A DNA stretch of 29,932 nucleotides from DASWFI01 sp036394315 (GCA_036394315.1 DASWFI010000113.1:1-29932); one strand, 5' to 3'. Shown: positions 7,934 to 14,360, counted from the first letter of the stretch. Program-made: numbers and translations. The notes: generated from the sequence alone by a model not told the origin.

Positions 7934-8419
7934 ATGCAAAATAAAATAATAATAAGCATTGTCGCAATTGTTCTGGTCGGTGGGGGATTGTTTTATCTGA
8001 CTAAAAATTCTGGGACACCTCCTCCAGATCAGAATAAACTGAAGAATACCAGTAAGTTGCCCCTAGTAAACAAGGCCGCTGAATCCAAAGCAACTACTAG
8101 CGGTGTGGTAATGGGCACAAGTCTGGCTCCTGACGGAACTGTGGCTAAACCAGTCACAGTATTCAGTAAGACTACGCCGAGTATTTATGCAGTTCTTCCT
8201 CTGCAAAATACCAGCAGCCGTACTCAGATTTCTTATATCCGGTACTATAACGGAAAGTATGTGGATTCCAAAGTTTCGCATCCAAGCCGCAATGGCGCAA
8301 AATATTTTCATTTCCAGTGGAAGCTTAAATCCGGAAAAATAAACAAGGCCGGTAACTACAAACTCGTTTTTTACGTCAATGGAAAGAAAACCCAGACGGT
8401 TTCATACACAGTAAAGTAA
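7934..8419 (+). CDS. N-terminally anchored envelope protein of unknown function
   Basis: This is a 161-residue protein with one N-terminal membrane helix (IIISIVAIVLVGGGLFYLT, about 4-22). A Pro/Ser/Lys-rich linker follows (about 25-60). The C-terminal domain (about 75-161) is beta-rich and contains SRTQISYIRYYNGKYVDSKV and ends NYKLVFYVNGKKTQTVSYTVK, an Ig-like strand pattern. It is probably cotranscribed with the acidic protein upstream (17-nt gap) and ends before a strong bidirectional terminator. Function not recognised. Confidence 0.75.
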   Translation: MQNKIIISIVAIVLVGGGLFYLTKNSGTPPPDQNKLKNTSKLPLVNKAAESKATTSGVVMGTSLAPDGTVAKPVTVFSKTTPSIYAVLPLQNTSSRTQISYIRYYNGKYVDSKVSHPSRNGAKYFHFQWKLKSGKINKAGNYKLVFYVNGKKTQTVSYTVK

Positions 8420-8440
8420 AATAGGATTCGTAATAGTCTA

Positions 8441-8478
8441 AAACAAAAACTACTGGGTAAGCCCAGTAGTTTTTGTTT
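8441..8478. terminator. Bidirectional intrinsic terminator
   Basis: A perfect 17-bp inverted repeat (arms 8441-8457 and 8462-8478) with a 4-nt loop (TAAG). A-rich and T-rich ends give U-tracts on both strands. It lies between two convergent genes (ending at 8419 and 8495). Confidence 0.88.
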
Positions 8479-8494
8479 GTTCTAGGTTTAAGAA

Positions 8495-8923
8495 CTAATT
8501 TCCAGATGATTCAGAAGAAGAATTGGATGAGTCAGTGGAAGAAATTGGCGCTTTGCATGTGCTTACATCTTTCTTAAACTTGGCCCAAGCAGCATTACGA
8601 GCCGTGTTCCAGTGTTTGTTGGCAGTGCTTCGGGCAGAGTTGAATGCCGACCAAGCAGCTTTATTTGCTTTATTCCTGGTTTTGGCATCGGTGAGGGTCC
8701 AGGCTTTGGCAAGAGCGCTTGCCCGCACAGAGTAAGCTGACTGCATTTCTTGGGAAAAGCTGGAATATGCCGTAACCAGGGAGCTTTCGCGTGTAGCAAC
8801 TGCAGAGGCTACACAAGAAAGAGCCGAGGACGAAAGACTAGCAGTAGTTGTTTGGGCAAATGCCGGAATTCCCGCCAAGAGACCGGTTGAGAGTGCGAGT
8901 GCGATAGAAATTTTTTTGATCAT
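8495..8923 (-). CDS. Small secreted Ala/Ser-rich helical protein
   Basis: This is a 142-residue protein. A clear signal peptide (MIKKISIALALSTGLLAGIPAFA, about 1-23) precedes a mature chain that looks like one or two long helices rich in Ala, Ser, Lys and Arg (about 35-122), with regularly spaced Trp (AKAW, KAAW, KHW, NAAW). Two Cys (in LSCVAS and STCKAP) flank the helical part and could form a disulfide. The tail is Ser-rich. The pattern resembles short exported helical proteins common in CPR genomes; no function is known to me. It is monocistronic, between a good promoter and a bidirectional terminator. Confidence 0.78.
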   Translation of the reverse strand: MIKKISIALALSTGLLAGIPAFAQTTTASLSSSALSCVASAVATRESSLVTAYSSFSQEMQSAYSVRASALAKAWTLTDAKTRNKANKAAWSAFNSARSTANKHWNTARNAAWAKFKKDVSTCKAPISSTDSSNSSSESSGN

Positions 8924-8957
8924 ATGTTTTTACCTTATTAAAATCGACCTTTGATTA

Positions 8958-8986
8958 ATTATACCTTATAAGTTATTGTATGTCTA
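8958..8986 (-). promoter_or_regulatory. Promoter of the small helical secreted protein
   Basis: On the minus strand TAGACA (8986-8981), a 17-nt spacer and TATAAT (8963-8958). The predicted 5' leader is about 28 nt and contains an AAGG that could act as a weak ribosome site. Confidence 0.75.
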
Positions 8987-9078
8987 AATTATGAATCTAC
9001 CATGAAAGGTTTTAATTTGTGACTCCCAGTCCTTTTGTTTGCTGGTGTTTTAATATAAACTGATAGTGAATAGAATAT

Positions 9079-10158
9079 ATGAAAAAGGCAATTATTATAA
9101 TTTGTTTACTGATCGCCGGGGGAGCAGTTGCTTTGGCTTTCAGGAAACCCGGTGCGCCCAGACAAAGTATTTCAAATCTGCCACTTGCCCCACCCAATCC
9201 ACCTCCAGTGGTAGTGATCCCGAAGCCGGTACCGTTAGATCTGAAAGGCAAGCAGGTGATTGTGTTTGCATTTGACGGCTCCAAATCCCTCGATATGTGG
9301 CGAAAAAGCTTGGATTTTGCCCAGACCATGGCTCATGACGGCAAACCGATTCACTTTACATATTTCATAAGCGGAGTATATCTTTTATCTTATAACAACA
9401 GGGGATTATACCATCCACCAGGGTTTGAGGCCGGCACTTCCCATATAGGTTATGCTGACAGCAATAATGATATTATAAATCGAATCCGCTATATTAACCG
9501 CGCCTTGGCAGAAGGGCATGAAATAGGCTCTCATCTCAACGGACATTTCAACGGAGGTTCCTGGTCGGCAGCGGATTGGGAGCAGGAGTTCAGTGAATTC
9601 GATAAAATAATTTCCAATATCAATGCAAACAATAATATCTCGGCCAATGAGGCCAGGTTAAATATTGGAATCAAGGATATAATCGGATTCCGAGCCCCCG
9701 ATCTGGGTGTGAACGAGTCTCTGTGGCCGGTGCTGAAAAAGCATGGGATTGTTTACGACACCAGCACCATTGGGAAATTGGGGGATAAGCCTTATAAGGA
9801 CGCCAATGGTTTTTGGAGGTTTCCCATCCCTTCAATCCAATACGGAAATACCAACCGCAGCCTATTGTCGATGGATTATAATTTTTATTACAGACAGACC
9901 AATGCCGTGGATATATTGCATGCCGGCACCCCAGCCTGGCAACAAGCAGAAGATGATATGTATCTGTCTTATGTAAATTATTTCAAATATAATTACAATA
10001 TGAGCAAAACCCCAGTGTTTATCGCTCACCATTTTTCCGAATGGAATGATGGAGTATACTGGGAAGCGATGAAAAAGTTTGCGCAAGAAGAATGTGGCAA
10101 ACAGGATGTAAGCTGCGTTTCCTACAAAGAATTCGTAGATTATTTAAACATTAAATAA
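9079..10158 (+). CDS. Membrane-anchored polysaccharide deacetylase (NodB-like)
   Basis: This is a 359-residue protein with an uncleaved-looking N-terminal membrane helix (about 4-21) and a Pro-rich linker (about 35-53). A carbohydrate esterase 4/NodB-type domain follows. Visible motifs are FAFDGS (Asp66, motif 1), SHLNGH (His152 and His156, the H-x3-H metal site), GFRAPD (Arg205, motif 3), an YDTST segment near 226-230 and IAHH (His317/318, motif 5). Such enzymes remove acetyl groups from N-acetylated sugars of cell wall or surface glycans, using Zn or a similar metal. Motif 1 has Asp-Gly where the family usually has Asp-Asp, so metal binding or activity could differ. The deacetylase would work outside the membrane. 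It is monogenic, with a terminator 20 nt after the stop. Confidence 0.85.
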   Translation: MKKAIIIICLLIAGGAVALAFRKPGAPRQSISNLPLAPPNPPPVVVIPKPVPLDLKGKQVIVFAFDGSKSLDMWRKSLDFAQTMAHDGKPIHFTYFISGVYLLSYNNRGLYHPPGFEAGTSHIGYADSNNDIINRIRYINRALAEGHEIGSHLNGHFNGGSWSAADWEQEFSEFDKIISNINANNNISANEARLNIGIKDIIGFRAPDLGVNESLWPVLKKHGIVYDTSTIGKLGDKPYKDANGFWRFPIPSIQYGNTNRSLLSMDYNFYYRQTNAVDILHAGTPAWQQAEDDMYLSYVNYFKYNYNMSKTPVFIAHHFSEWNDGVYWEAMKKFAQEECGKQDVSCVSYKEFVDYLNIK

Positions 10159-10173
10159 GAAGACCATTACAAC

Positions 10174-10198
10174 AAAGAGCCGATTTCGGCTTTTTTTG
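10174..10198 (+). terminator. Intrinsic terminator after the deacetylase gene
   Basis: An AGCCG/CGGCT stem with ATTT loop, lengthened by A-U pairs and one G-U pair, followed by a run of seven T. Confidence 0.75.
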
Positions 10199-10230
10199 TT
10201 TTGCCAGTGGGAAGAGTAACAGGCTATCTA

Positions 10231-10260
10231 TTTAATCGTTTCTATTTTAATCGTTTCTAT
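10231..10260. repeat. Perfect 15-bp tandem duplication
   Basis: TTTAATCGTTTCTAT occurs twice in direct contact (10231-10245 and 10246-10260). It lies in the spacer upstream of a small membrane protein gene. It could be a recent slippage product or a doubled binding site. Confidence 0.9.
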
Positions 10261-10306
10261 GTTAGACTGTTTGGTCACAGCGTTTAGGTACAATTAAATT
10301 ATTTTT

Positions 10307-10510
10307 ATGAATTATCAGACGTTCCAATCATATATTCGACAAACCGGCCTTGGCAAGTTACTCTTATTGTCTTGTTTTGTATTCATAATTTTTGGATTTT
10401 TTTTCTTGGAAAGAAGCACCTGCCGTCTATCAGATTATATTTATGAATCCGGACGGCTGGCGAATAGCCATTCCAGCATAGTTTGCAAGATGATAGGTTG
10501 GACGTACTAG
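10307..10510 (+). CDS. Possible small single-pass membrane protein
   Basis: A 67-residue frame with one strong membrane helix (about 17-34, LLLLSCFVFIIFGFFFL) followed by a short polar C-terminus with three Cys in total. A TACAAT hexamer lies at 10289-10294, 12 nt before the ATG, but no convincing -35 element is present. No homology is recognised. It stands alone between the deacetylase terminator and the cold-shock gene promoter. The hydrophobic core supports a real gene, but the length and missing ribosome site keep confidence low. Confidence 0.45.
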   Translation: MNYQTFQSYIRQTGLGKLLLLSCFVFIIFGFFFLERSTCRLSDYIYESGRLANSHSSIVCKMIGWTY

Positions 10511-10515
10511 GGGAA

Positions 10516-10544
10516 TTGACTTTGTTCGTAAGCTTTGCTATGCT
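10516..10544 (+). promoter_or_regulatory. Promoter of the cold-shock gene
   Basis: TTGACT (10516-10521), a 17-nt spacer and TATGCT (10539-10544). Transcription from about 10551 would give a leader of about 115 nt, long for this window but typical of cold-shock genes. Confidence 0.55.
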
Positions 10545-10613
10545 GAAGGTCGCAAATATCTATCTTTAGAAAAATAGTCGAGCTTCGCAAATCATATTTA
10601 TTTAGCCGCCTTA

Positions 10614-10630
10614 GCCTCGCTAGTCGAGGC
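10614..10630 (+). promoter_or_regulatory. Stem-loop in the cold-shock gene leader
   Basis: GCCTCG (10614-10619) and CGAGGC (10625-10630) form a 6-bp GC-rich stem with a 5-nt loop, 36 nt before the ATG. No T-run follows, so it is more likely a leader structure than a terminator. Temperature-dependent regulation is inference. Confidence 0.45.
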
Positions 10631-10665
10631 AGGCACACTATAAATCCACTAATCCCAATAAATCC

Positions 10666-10863
10666 ATGAATGGTATAATCAAGAAAAAGACTGACAAAGG
10701 TTTTGGCTTCATCACCGTTGAAGGTCAGGAAAAAGATTTATTCTTCCACAGCAATTCGCTCGTCGACGTGACGTTTGACGAACTGCGCGAAGGTGACTCC
10801 GTCACTTTTGATGTCGAAGATTCCCAAAAGGGTAAGAACGCTGTAAACGTAAAGCGCGCTTAA
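10666..10863 (+). CDS. csp: Cold-shock domain protein
   Basis: This is a 65-residue single cold-shock domain of normal CspA-family length. RNP1 appears as KGFGFITV (about 11-18) and RNP2 as LFFHS (about 25-29). Between and after them are the usual acidic loop and the VTFDVEDSQKGKNAVNVK end. It binds single-stranded RNA and DNA and acts as an RNA chaperone in the cytoplasm. The usual N-terminal MxxGTVKWFN strand is here MNGIIKKKTDKGFGF, which lacks the Trp. It has its own promoter, a leader of about 115 nt with a hairpin, and a strong terminator, so it is transcribed alone. Confidence 0.95.
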   Translation: MNGIIKKKTDKGFGFITVEGQEKDLFFHSNSLVDVTFDELREGDSVTFDVEDSQKGKNAVNVKRA

Positions 10864-10872
10864 ATCTTTCTT

Positions 10873-10904
10873 AAAAAAGCTCCCCTAATTGTGGGAGCTT
10901 TTTT
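10873..10904 (+). terminator. Intrinsic terminator after the cold-shock gene
   Basis: A perfect 12-bp stem (10873-10884 with 10893-10904) with an 8-nt loop. The 3' arm ends in six T. Confidence 0.88.
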
Positions 10905-10917
10905 ATATACAAACTTT

Positions 10918-10926
10918 TGCTATAAT
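10918..10926 (+). promoter_or_regulatory. Extended -10 promoter of the cupredoxin-like gene
   Basis: TGCTATAAT (10918-10926) is a perfect extended -10 element. The -35 position falls in the T-run of the preceding terminator and is not recognisable. The predicted leader is about 20 nt. Confidence 0.5.
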
Positions 10927-10952
10927 GATACAGAACATTATAGTTATACTTT

Positions 10953-11351
10953 ATGCAAAATAAATCGATTGGTTACGTAATAGTAGGTTTGGCGCTGATC
11001 GCCGGGCTTTTTGCCCTGCTGCGGCCCAAACAGCAAGATAAACAATCCCCCAACGTCATTCCACCTCCCGCTTCAGAGCAGGTAGTTCAATCCTTTAATT
11101 TAGTTATTAAAGGTAAAAAATTAATCTCTGGACCCAAGACAATAGTGCTTAAGGAAGGAGATAAAGTTAAAATTACCATAACGGCTGATGAAGCCGAAGA
11201 ATGGCATTTGCACGGTTATGACAAAATGGTGGTATTGGAAAAAGACAAGCCGGCACAGATTGCATTTACCGCAAATCTTACTGGCCGGTTCATTTATGAA
11301 CTTGAACGTTCATCGACCGAGATCGGGACGATCGAAGTCCGGCCCAAGTAA
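10953..11351 (+). CDS. Membrane-anchored cupredoxin-like protein
   Basis: This is a 132-residue protein with one N-terminal membrane helix (about 6-23), a Pro/Gln-rich linker, and a cupredoxin-type beta domain (about 47-132: QSFNLVIKGKKL, IVLKEGDKVKITITADEAEEWHLHGYD, ending FIYELERSSTEIGTIEVRP). The HLHGYD segment sits where cupredoxins place their first His ligand, but the C-terminal Cys-x-x-x-x-His-x-x-x-x-Met loop is replaced by ELERSSTEIGTIEV with no Cys, His or Met. A classical type 1 copper site is therefore absent. It lies 3 nt before a polytopic membrane protein and the two probably work together. It faces out of the cell. Direct metal binding through the two His is possible but unproven. 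Confidence 0.8.
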   Translation: MQNKSIGYVIVGLALIAGLFALLRPKQQDKQSPNVIPPPASEQVVQSFNLVIKGKKLISGPKTIVLKEGDKVKITITADEAEEWHLHGYDKMVVLEKDKPAQIAFTANLTGRFIYELERSSTEIGTIEVRPK

Positions 11352-11354
11352 TGC

Positions 11355-12740
11355 ATGAAGAAAAATATTTTCATTTTATTGGTTAGTTTTTTGAGCCTGA
11401 CTCCGGCTCTTACTTCCGCCCATGCTTTTGGCCAGCAATACATTCTTCCTTTACCAGTTTGGCTGTATACATTTGGCGGCGGGGCGGCGATTATCGTTTC
11501 TTTTTTATTGATCGGATATTTTGCCACGCAACCCAATCCAAAAAGCCTGCAAGCTTGCATAGAACTTTCCCGTTGGAAGTTTTTTTCATTTTTCGCCAAA
11601 CCCGTATCCTTGGCTATTTTCAAACTCATTGGGTTAGTTTTGTTCATAATAACCCTTACTTCCGGCATATGGGGGAGCCAGCTGCCATCCTGGAATTTTG
11701 CTACTAATTTTTTTTGGATAATCTTTTTGCTTGGGGGAACATATTTAATGGCTTTAGTCGGTGACGTATGGGAAGTGGTGAATCCGTGGAAAACTATAGC
11801 CTTGGGTCTTGGCCATTCCAAGGTGTTTCAATATCCTTCTCGATTGGGGTACCTTCCAGCCTTGGCATTTTATTTTTTTCTGATTTGGCTGGAGTTGCTT
11901 TCTGGGGGCACTGGTGCTGCACCCCAGAATTTAAGCATGTATCTGCTTTGGTATACCGCGATCACGATCGGTGGGAGCAGTTTATTCGGGATTAAGGACT
12001 GGTTTTACTTTGGTGACGTATTTAGTGTGTTTTTCCGGTTAATAAGCAAACTTTCGCCGATTGCATACGCGGAAGGTAAAATAAAGTTGCGTTGGCCGTT
12101 AGTAGGACTGCTGGAAGGAACAGCAGAGCACTTTAGCTTGTTATTGTTTATTATTTTGATGCTTTCCTCAACGGCTTATGATGGGTTTAAGGAAACCTTC
12201 AGAGCTTATGAATTTATTTCTGCGCTGTCGTTCATTCATAGTTACCAAAACAAACAGTTAATATTATTTTTTGATATATTTTTACTTTTTTTGTTCATAT
12301 ATCTGATAGCGATCTGGCTTATGAAGCAAATAGTTAAGAGCGATATTTCGATAAAGGATATAGCTTTGATATTTGCGTTCTCGCTTATTCCCATCGCCCT
12401 AGCTTATAATCTGGCGCATTATTTCACCCTATTTTTAGTGCAGGGTCAACAAATTATCCCGGCAATTTCCGACCCGTTTAACTTGGGATGGAATTTGTTC
12501 GGAACATCACAGTATGCGATGAATGTCGGCATCATGGGGGCAAAGGCCATATGGCAGATGCAACTGGTATTTATCCTTGTTGGCCATATCAGTGCCGTGT
12601 ATATTGCTCATATTTTGGCTTTGCGTACCTTCGGCGCGCGTAAGGACGCTGTGTTAAGTCAATTACCCATGCTAGCGGTTATGGTTTGTTATACTATGAT
12701 AGGACTGTGGATTCTCGCCCAGCCCCTGATTCTGCCCTAG
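11355..12740 (+). CDS. Polytopic membrane protein ('fenitrothion hydrolase'-like family)
   Basis: This is a 461-residue protein with about 10-12 predicted membrane helices. The N-terminus carries SAHAFGQQYILPLPVWLYTFGGGAAIIVSF, which resembles actinobacterial membrane proteins often annotated as fenitrothion hydrolase (AHG...LPIPxWLFxWGA-type start). Further family-like segments are VGDVWEVVNPWK (about 135-146) and ALAYNLAHYFT. The enzymatic name is unlikely to describe the real role; no hydrolase motif is visible. Several His lie in or next to helices (AHA, NLAHYF, VGHISAVYIAHILAL), suggesting metal or small-molecule handling. It starts 3 nt after the cupredoxin-like gene, so the two are translationally linked. 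A copper- or other metal-linked transport role is inference from the pair. The family match is from memory. Confidence 0.75.
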   Translation: MKKNIFILLVSFLSLTPALTSAHAFGQQYILPLPVWLYTFGGGAAIIVSFLLIGYFATQPNPKSLQACIELSRWKFFSFFAKPVSLAIFKLIGLVLFIITLTSGIWGSQLPSWNFATNFFWIIFLLGGTYLMALVGDVWEVVNPWKTIALGLGHSKVFQYPSRLGYLPALAFYFFLIWLELLSGGTGAAPQNLSMYLLWYTAITIGGSSLFGIKDWFYFGDVFSVFFRLISKLSPIAYAEGKIKLRWPLVGLLEGTAEHFSLLLFIILMLSSTAYDGFKETFRAYEFISALSFIHSYQNKQLILFFDIFLLFLFIYLIAIWLMKQIVKSDISIKDIALIFAFSLIPIALAYNLAHYFTLFLVQGQQIIPAISDPFNLGWNLFGTSQYAMNVGIMGAKAIWQMQLVFILVGHISAVYIAHILALRTFGARKDAVLSQLPMLAVMVCYTMIGLWILAQPLILP

Positions 12741-12802
12741 ACTGCTTGCGATGAAACGTCAGCTATTATATCCTTTAGAGAGTATCTATCAGAAAAAAGA
12801 TA

Positions 12803-13279
12803 ATGAAAGAAAAACAAGATAAAAAATCCAAACACCAATTCGGCTTTACTTTGGTGGAATTGATCGTTACTATAGCCATTATAGGGATACTTGCGGCAAT
12901 AGTTTTGGTGAGTCTTAATTCTTCGAGAAAGCAGGGCAGGGATGTAAAAAGAGTGTCCGACGCCCGCCAAATCATGACAGCTTTGCAGCTGTTTTTCAAC
13001 GATAATTCCGGTTACCCCAGTCCAAGTACGGCAAGTACCTCCGGACCTGACCCGGCTGCTGGAAATCCTACTTGGACTACTTACCTAATTATCTGGCCGC
13101 AAGCTCCGGTGCCCGTAGATAACCCGACTGGGGGTACGACTTGCACTACGTCAAATAATTTATACACTTACACGCAATTAAGTGGCGGCTCTGATTATAG
13201 TGTAACTTTTTGCCTGGGATCCCAAATAGGCCAGTATGGGGCCGGGGTTCACACACTATCCTCGAGAGGTATCCAGTAA
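12803..13279 (+). CDS. Type IV pilin-like protein (GspG-type), outside the pil cluster
   Basis: This is a 158-residue protein with a class III signal: a charged leader (MKEKQDKKSKHQFG), then FTLVE with Glu at +5 and a hydrophobic helix (LIVTIAIIGILAAIVLVSL). Prepilin peptidase would cut after Gly14. The rest follows the GspG-like pattern (SRKQGRDVKRVSDARQIMTALQLFFNDNSGYP) with two Cys (TTC, TFC) that could form a disulfide loop, ending GVHTLSSRGIQ. It shares this C-terminal GxHTxSxxG signature with the pilins at 21528 and 22083. It is separated from the pilus operon by two tRNA genes and two other genes, so it may be an alternative or minor subunit. A possible promoter (TTGCGA 12746-12751, TATCCT 12769-12774) is weak. 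Confidence 0.9.
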   Translation: MKEKQDKKSKHQFGFTLVELIVTIAIIGILAAIVLVSLNSSRKQGRDVKRVSDARQIMTALQLFFNDNSGYPSPSTASTSGPDPAAGNPTWTTYLIIWPQAPVPVDNPTGGTTCTTSNNLYTYTQLSGGSDYSVTFCLGSQIGQYGAGVHTLSSRGIQ

Positions 13280-13307
13280 GCTTTCCACAATAATTTTAAG
13301 CAATAAC

Positions 13308-13339
13308 AAAAATTCCCCAGAAGAATCTGAGGAATTTTT
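13308..13339. terminator. Bidirectional terminator between pilin-like gene and tRNA-Ile
   Basis: AAAAATTCC (13308-13316) pairs with GGAATTTTT (13331-13339), with an inner CAGA/TCTG stem. It would end the plus-strand pilin-like transcript. On minus it starts right at the encoded CCA of tRNA-Ile and would end that transcript. Confidence 0.75.
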
Positions 13340-13415
13340 GGTGGGCGACGATGGACTCGAACCATCGACCTCGTCATTATCAGTGACGCGCTCTAACCAC
13401 CTGAGCTAGTCGCCC
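13339..13415 (-). tRNA. tRNA-Ile (anticodon GAU)
   Basis: The minus strand reads GGGCGAC at 13415, an acceptor stem closed by GTCGCCC, D-arm AGCTCAGGTGGTTAGAGCG, anticodon stem-loop with CTGATAA (GAT), T-arm with GGTTCGAGTCC, discriminator A at 13342 and an encoded CCA (13341-13339). All four arms pair. Its own promoter is likely at 13435-13463. Confidence 0.96.
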
Positions 13416-13434
13416 TCGATAAATAAGCCCCAAT

Positions 13435-13463
13435 AATTTATCAGATTTAGTCAGTTCTGTAAA
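13435..13463 (-). promoter_or_regulatory. Promoter of tRNA-Ile
   Basis: On the minus strand TTTACA (13463-13458), a 17-nt spacer and TAAATT (13440-13435). The predicted start of transcription is about 14 nt before the mature tRNA 5' end. It is back to back with the leaderless promoter of the gene at 13493. Confidence 0.5.
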
Positions 13464-13480
13464 TGCCTCGCTGATTGCTG

Positions 13481-13486
13481 TATAAT
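13481..13486 (+). promoter_or_regulatory. -10 element giving a predicted leaderless transcript
   Basis: A perfect TATAAT preceded directly by TG. The ATG of the next gene is 7 nt after its last base (13493), the same geometry as at 7503 and 20200. No clear -35 element is present. Confidence 0.6.
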
Positions 13487-13492
13487 TAAGCC

Positions 13493-13741
13493 ATGAGATT
13501 TTTATATGGCATAATCGGCATTATAGTCGGATTTTTATTGATCCGGCATTCTGTTTTATTGACGGAATCATTAGGTCAGATGGATTGGGCGGAAAGATAT
13601 CTTAAAAGCGGCATGGCCGGCACATACACAATGTATCGCTTGCTGGGATTGATTTTTATCATCTTCTCTCTTCTATATATGTTTGGCGCTTTTGGCTTTA
13701 TTGTCAGCCCCTTAGCCCCCTTGTTCGGCGGCGGGAAATAG
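13493..13741 (+). CDS. Small two-helix membrane protein
   Basis: This is an 82-residue protein with membrane helices at about 4-22 (LYGIIGIIVGFLLIRHSVLL) and 46-70 (MYRLLGLIFIIFSLLYMFGAFG), joined by a short polar loop with WAERYLKSG. No catalytic motif is visible and the function is unknown. The -10 hexamer places transcription start at the ATG, so the mRNA is probably leaderless. tRNA-Ala begins 25 nt after the stop with no separate promoter visible, so the two may share a transcript; a small AT-rich hairpin (13745-13760) lies between. Confidence 0.75.
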   Translation: MRFLYGIIGIIVGFLLIRHSVLLTESLGQMDWAERYLKSGMAGTYTMYRLLGLIFIIFSLLYMFGAFGFIVSPLAPLFGGGK

Positions 13742-13765
13742 AGTAAACTTAGTAAAGTTTGAGTG

Positions 13766-13839
13766 GGGCCGTTAGCATAATGGTAGTGCATCCGGTTTGC
13801 ATCCGGAAGGTGCGAGTCCGATTCTCGCACGGTCCACCA
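13766..13839 (+). tRNA. tRNA-Ala (anticodon UGC)
   Basis: Acceptor GGGCCGT (13766-13772) pairs with ACGGTCC (13829-13835) including the G3-U70 pair that marks alanine tRNAs. The anticodon stem TCCGG/CCGGA encloses loop TTTGCAT (anticodon TGC). The T-stem GCGAG/CTCGC encloses loop TCCGATT. Discriminator A at 13836 is followed by an encoded CCA. The D-arm is short (GCA/TGC). Position 55 of the T-loop reads C instead of the usual T. Confidence 0.93.
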
Positions 13840-13855
13840 GAAAATTTTCAATAAA

Positions 13856-13880
13856 AAAACCTGCCTTAGTAGCAGGTTTT
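13856..13880. terminator. Bidirectional terminator after tRNA-Ala
   Basis: A 9-bp stem AAAACCTGC (13856-13864) with GCAGGTTTT (13872-13880) and a 7-nt loop. T-rich ends lie on both strands, longer on minus, where it would also end the gene at 13888-14253. Confidence 0.85.
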
Positions 13881-13887
13881 AAATTAT

Positions 13888-14253
13888 TTAGAAGACCCCG
13901 TATTTTTTCCGTACCGCCCACATTTGGTTCTCATTCAATTTTCCTTTTTTTACCGCGCTCAGTAAGCCGTTCTTTATTTCCTGTTTATCTATACCTCTGC
14001 CTCCTCGGCTTTGGTAAAATATATTAGCAACTGCCGCTCTCTTGGAAGCATCTTTGAGAGTGCCTTTTAATCCTTGTTCTACGCGATATCGGAAATTTGG
14101 GTTAAATAGAGAAGGATCCGTATAAGTTCCGTTTCGCAAATCCAACTTTTTTGGTTGGGTCGACACTGGTGCTTGCGAAATGGAAGGTCTCACAGGCTTT
14201 GGTGTGCTGGGGATAGCCATGGCCCCGTTATAAAATTCCTTTAATAGCCCCAT
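13888..14253 (-). CDS. Hypothetical cytoplasmic protein
   Basis: This is a 121-residue protein with no signal peptide or membrane helix. The first 50 residues are Pro/Ser/Gln-rich and probably flexible. The C-terminal part (about 53-121) is helical and basic (NFRYRVEQGLKGTLKDASKRAAVANIFY, then QEIKNGLLSAVKKGKLNENQMWAVRKKYGVF). The last 35 residues resemble a small helical domain of the kind that binds nucleic acid or another protein, but I do not recognise the family. It is transcribed alone, from a clear promoter to a shared terminator. Confidence 0.7.
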   Translation of the reverse strand: MGLLKEFYNGAMAIPSTPKPVRPSISQAPVSTQPKKLDLRNGTYTDPSLFNPNFRYRVEQGLKGTLKDASKRAAVANIFYQSRGGRGIDKQEIKNGLLSAVKKGKLNENQMWAVRKKYGVF

Positions 14254-14298
14254 ATTTTTTATTTTTGTTTCTTCTCTCAGCTAATTTAGCTTAAATAT

Positions 14299-14327
14299 AT
14301 TATAGCATATTTTGTGAAAAATTGCAA
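14299..14327 (-). promoter_or_regulatory. Promoter of the hypothetical gene at 13888-14253
   Basis: On the minus strand TTGCAA (14327-14322), a 17-nt spacer and TATAAT (14304-14299) preceded by TGC (extended -10). The leader would be about 39 nt. Confidence 0.65.
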
Positions 14328-14360
14328 CAGCACAATTTGTTGCTTAAAATTACTTTCAGT

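Noticed and set aside
10511..10665. Small non-coding RNA gene in the spacer before the cold-shock gene
   Set aside because: The promoter and hairpin are explained more simply as the cold-shock gene leader; no T-run ends a separate RNA.
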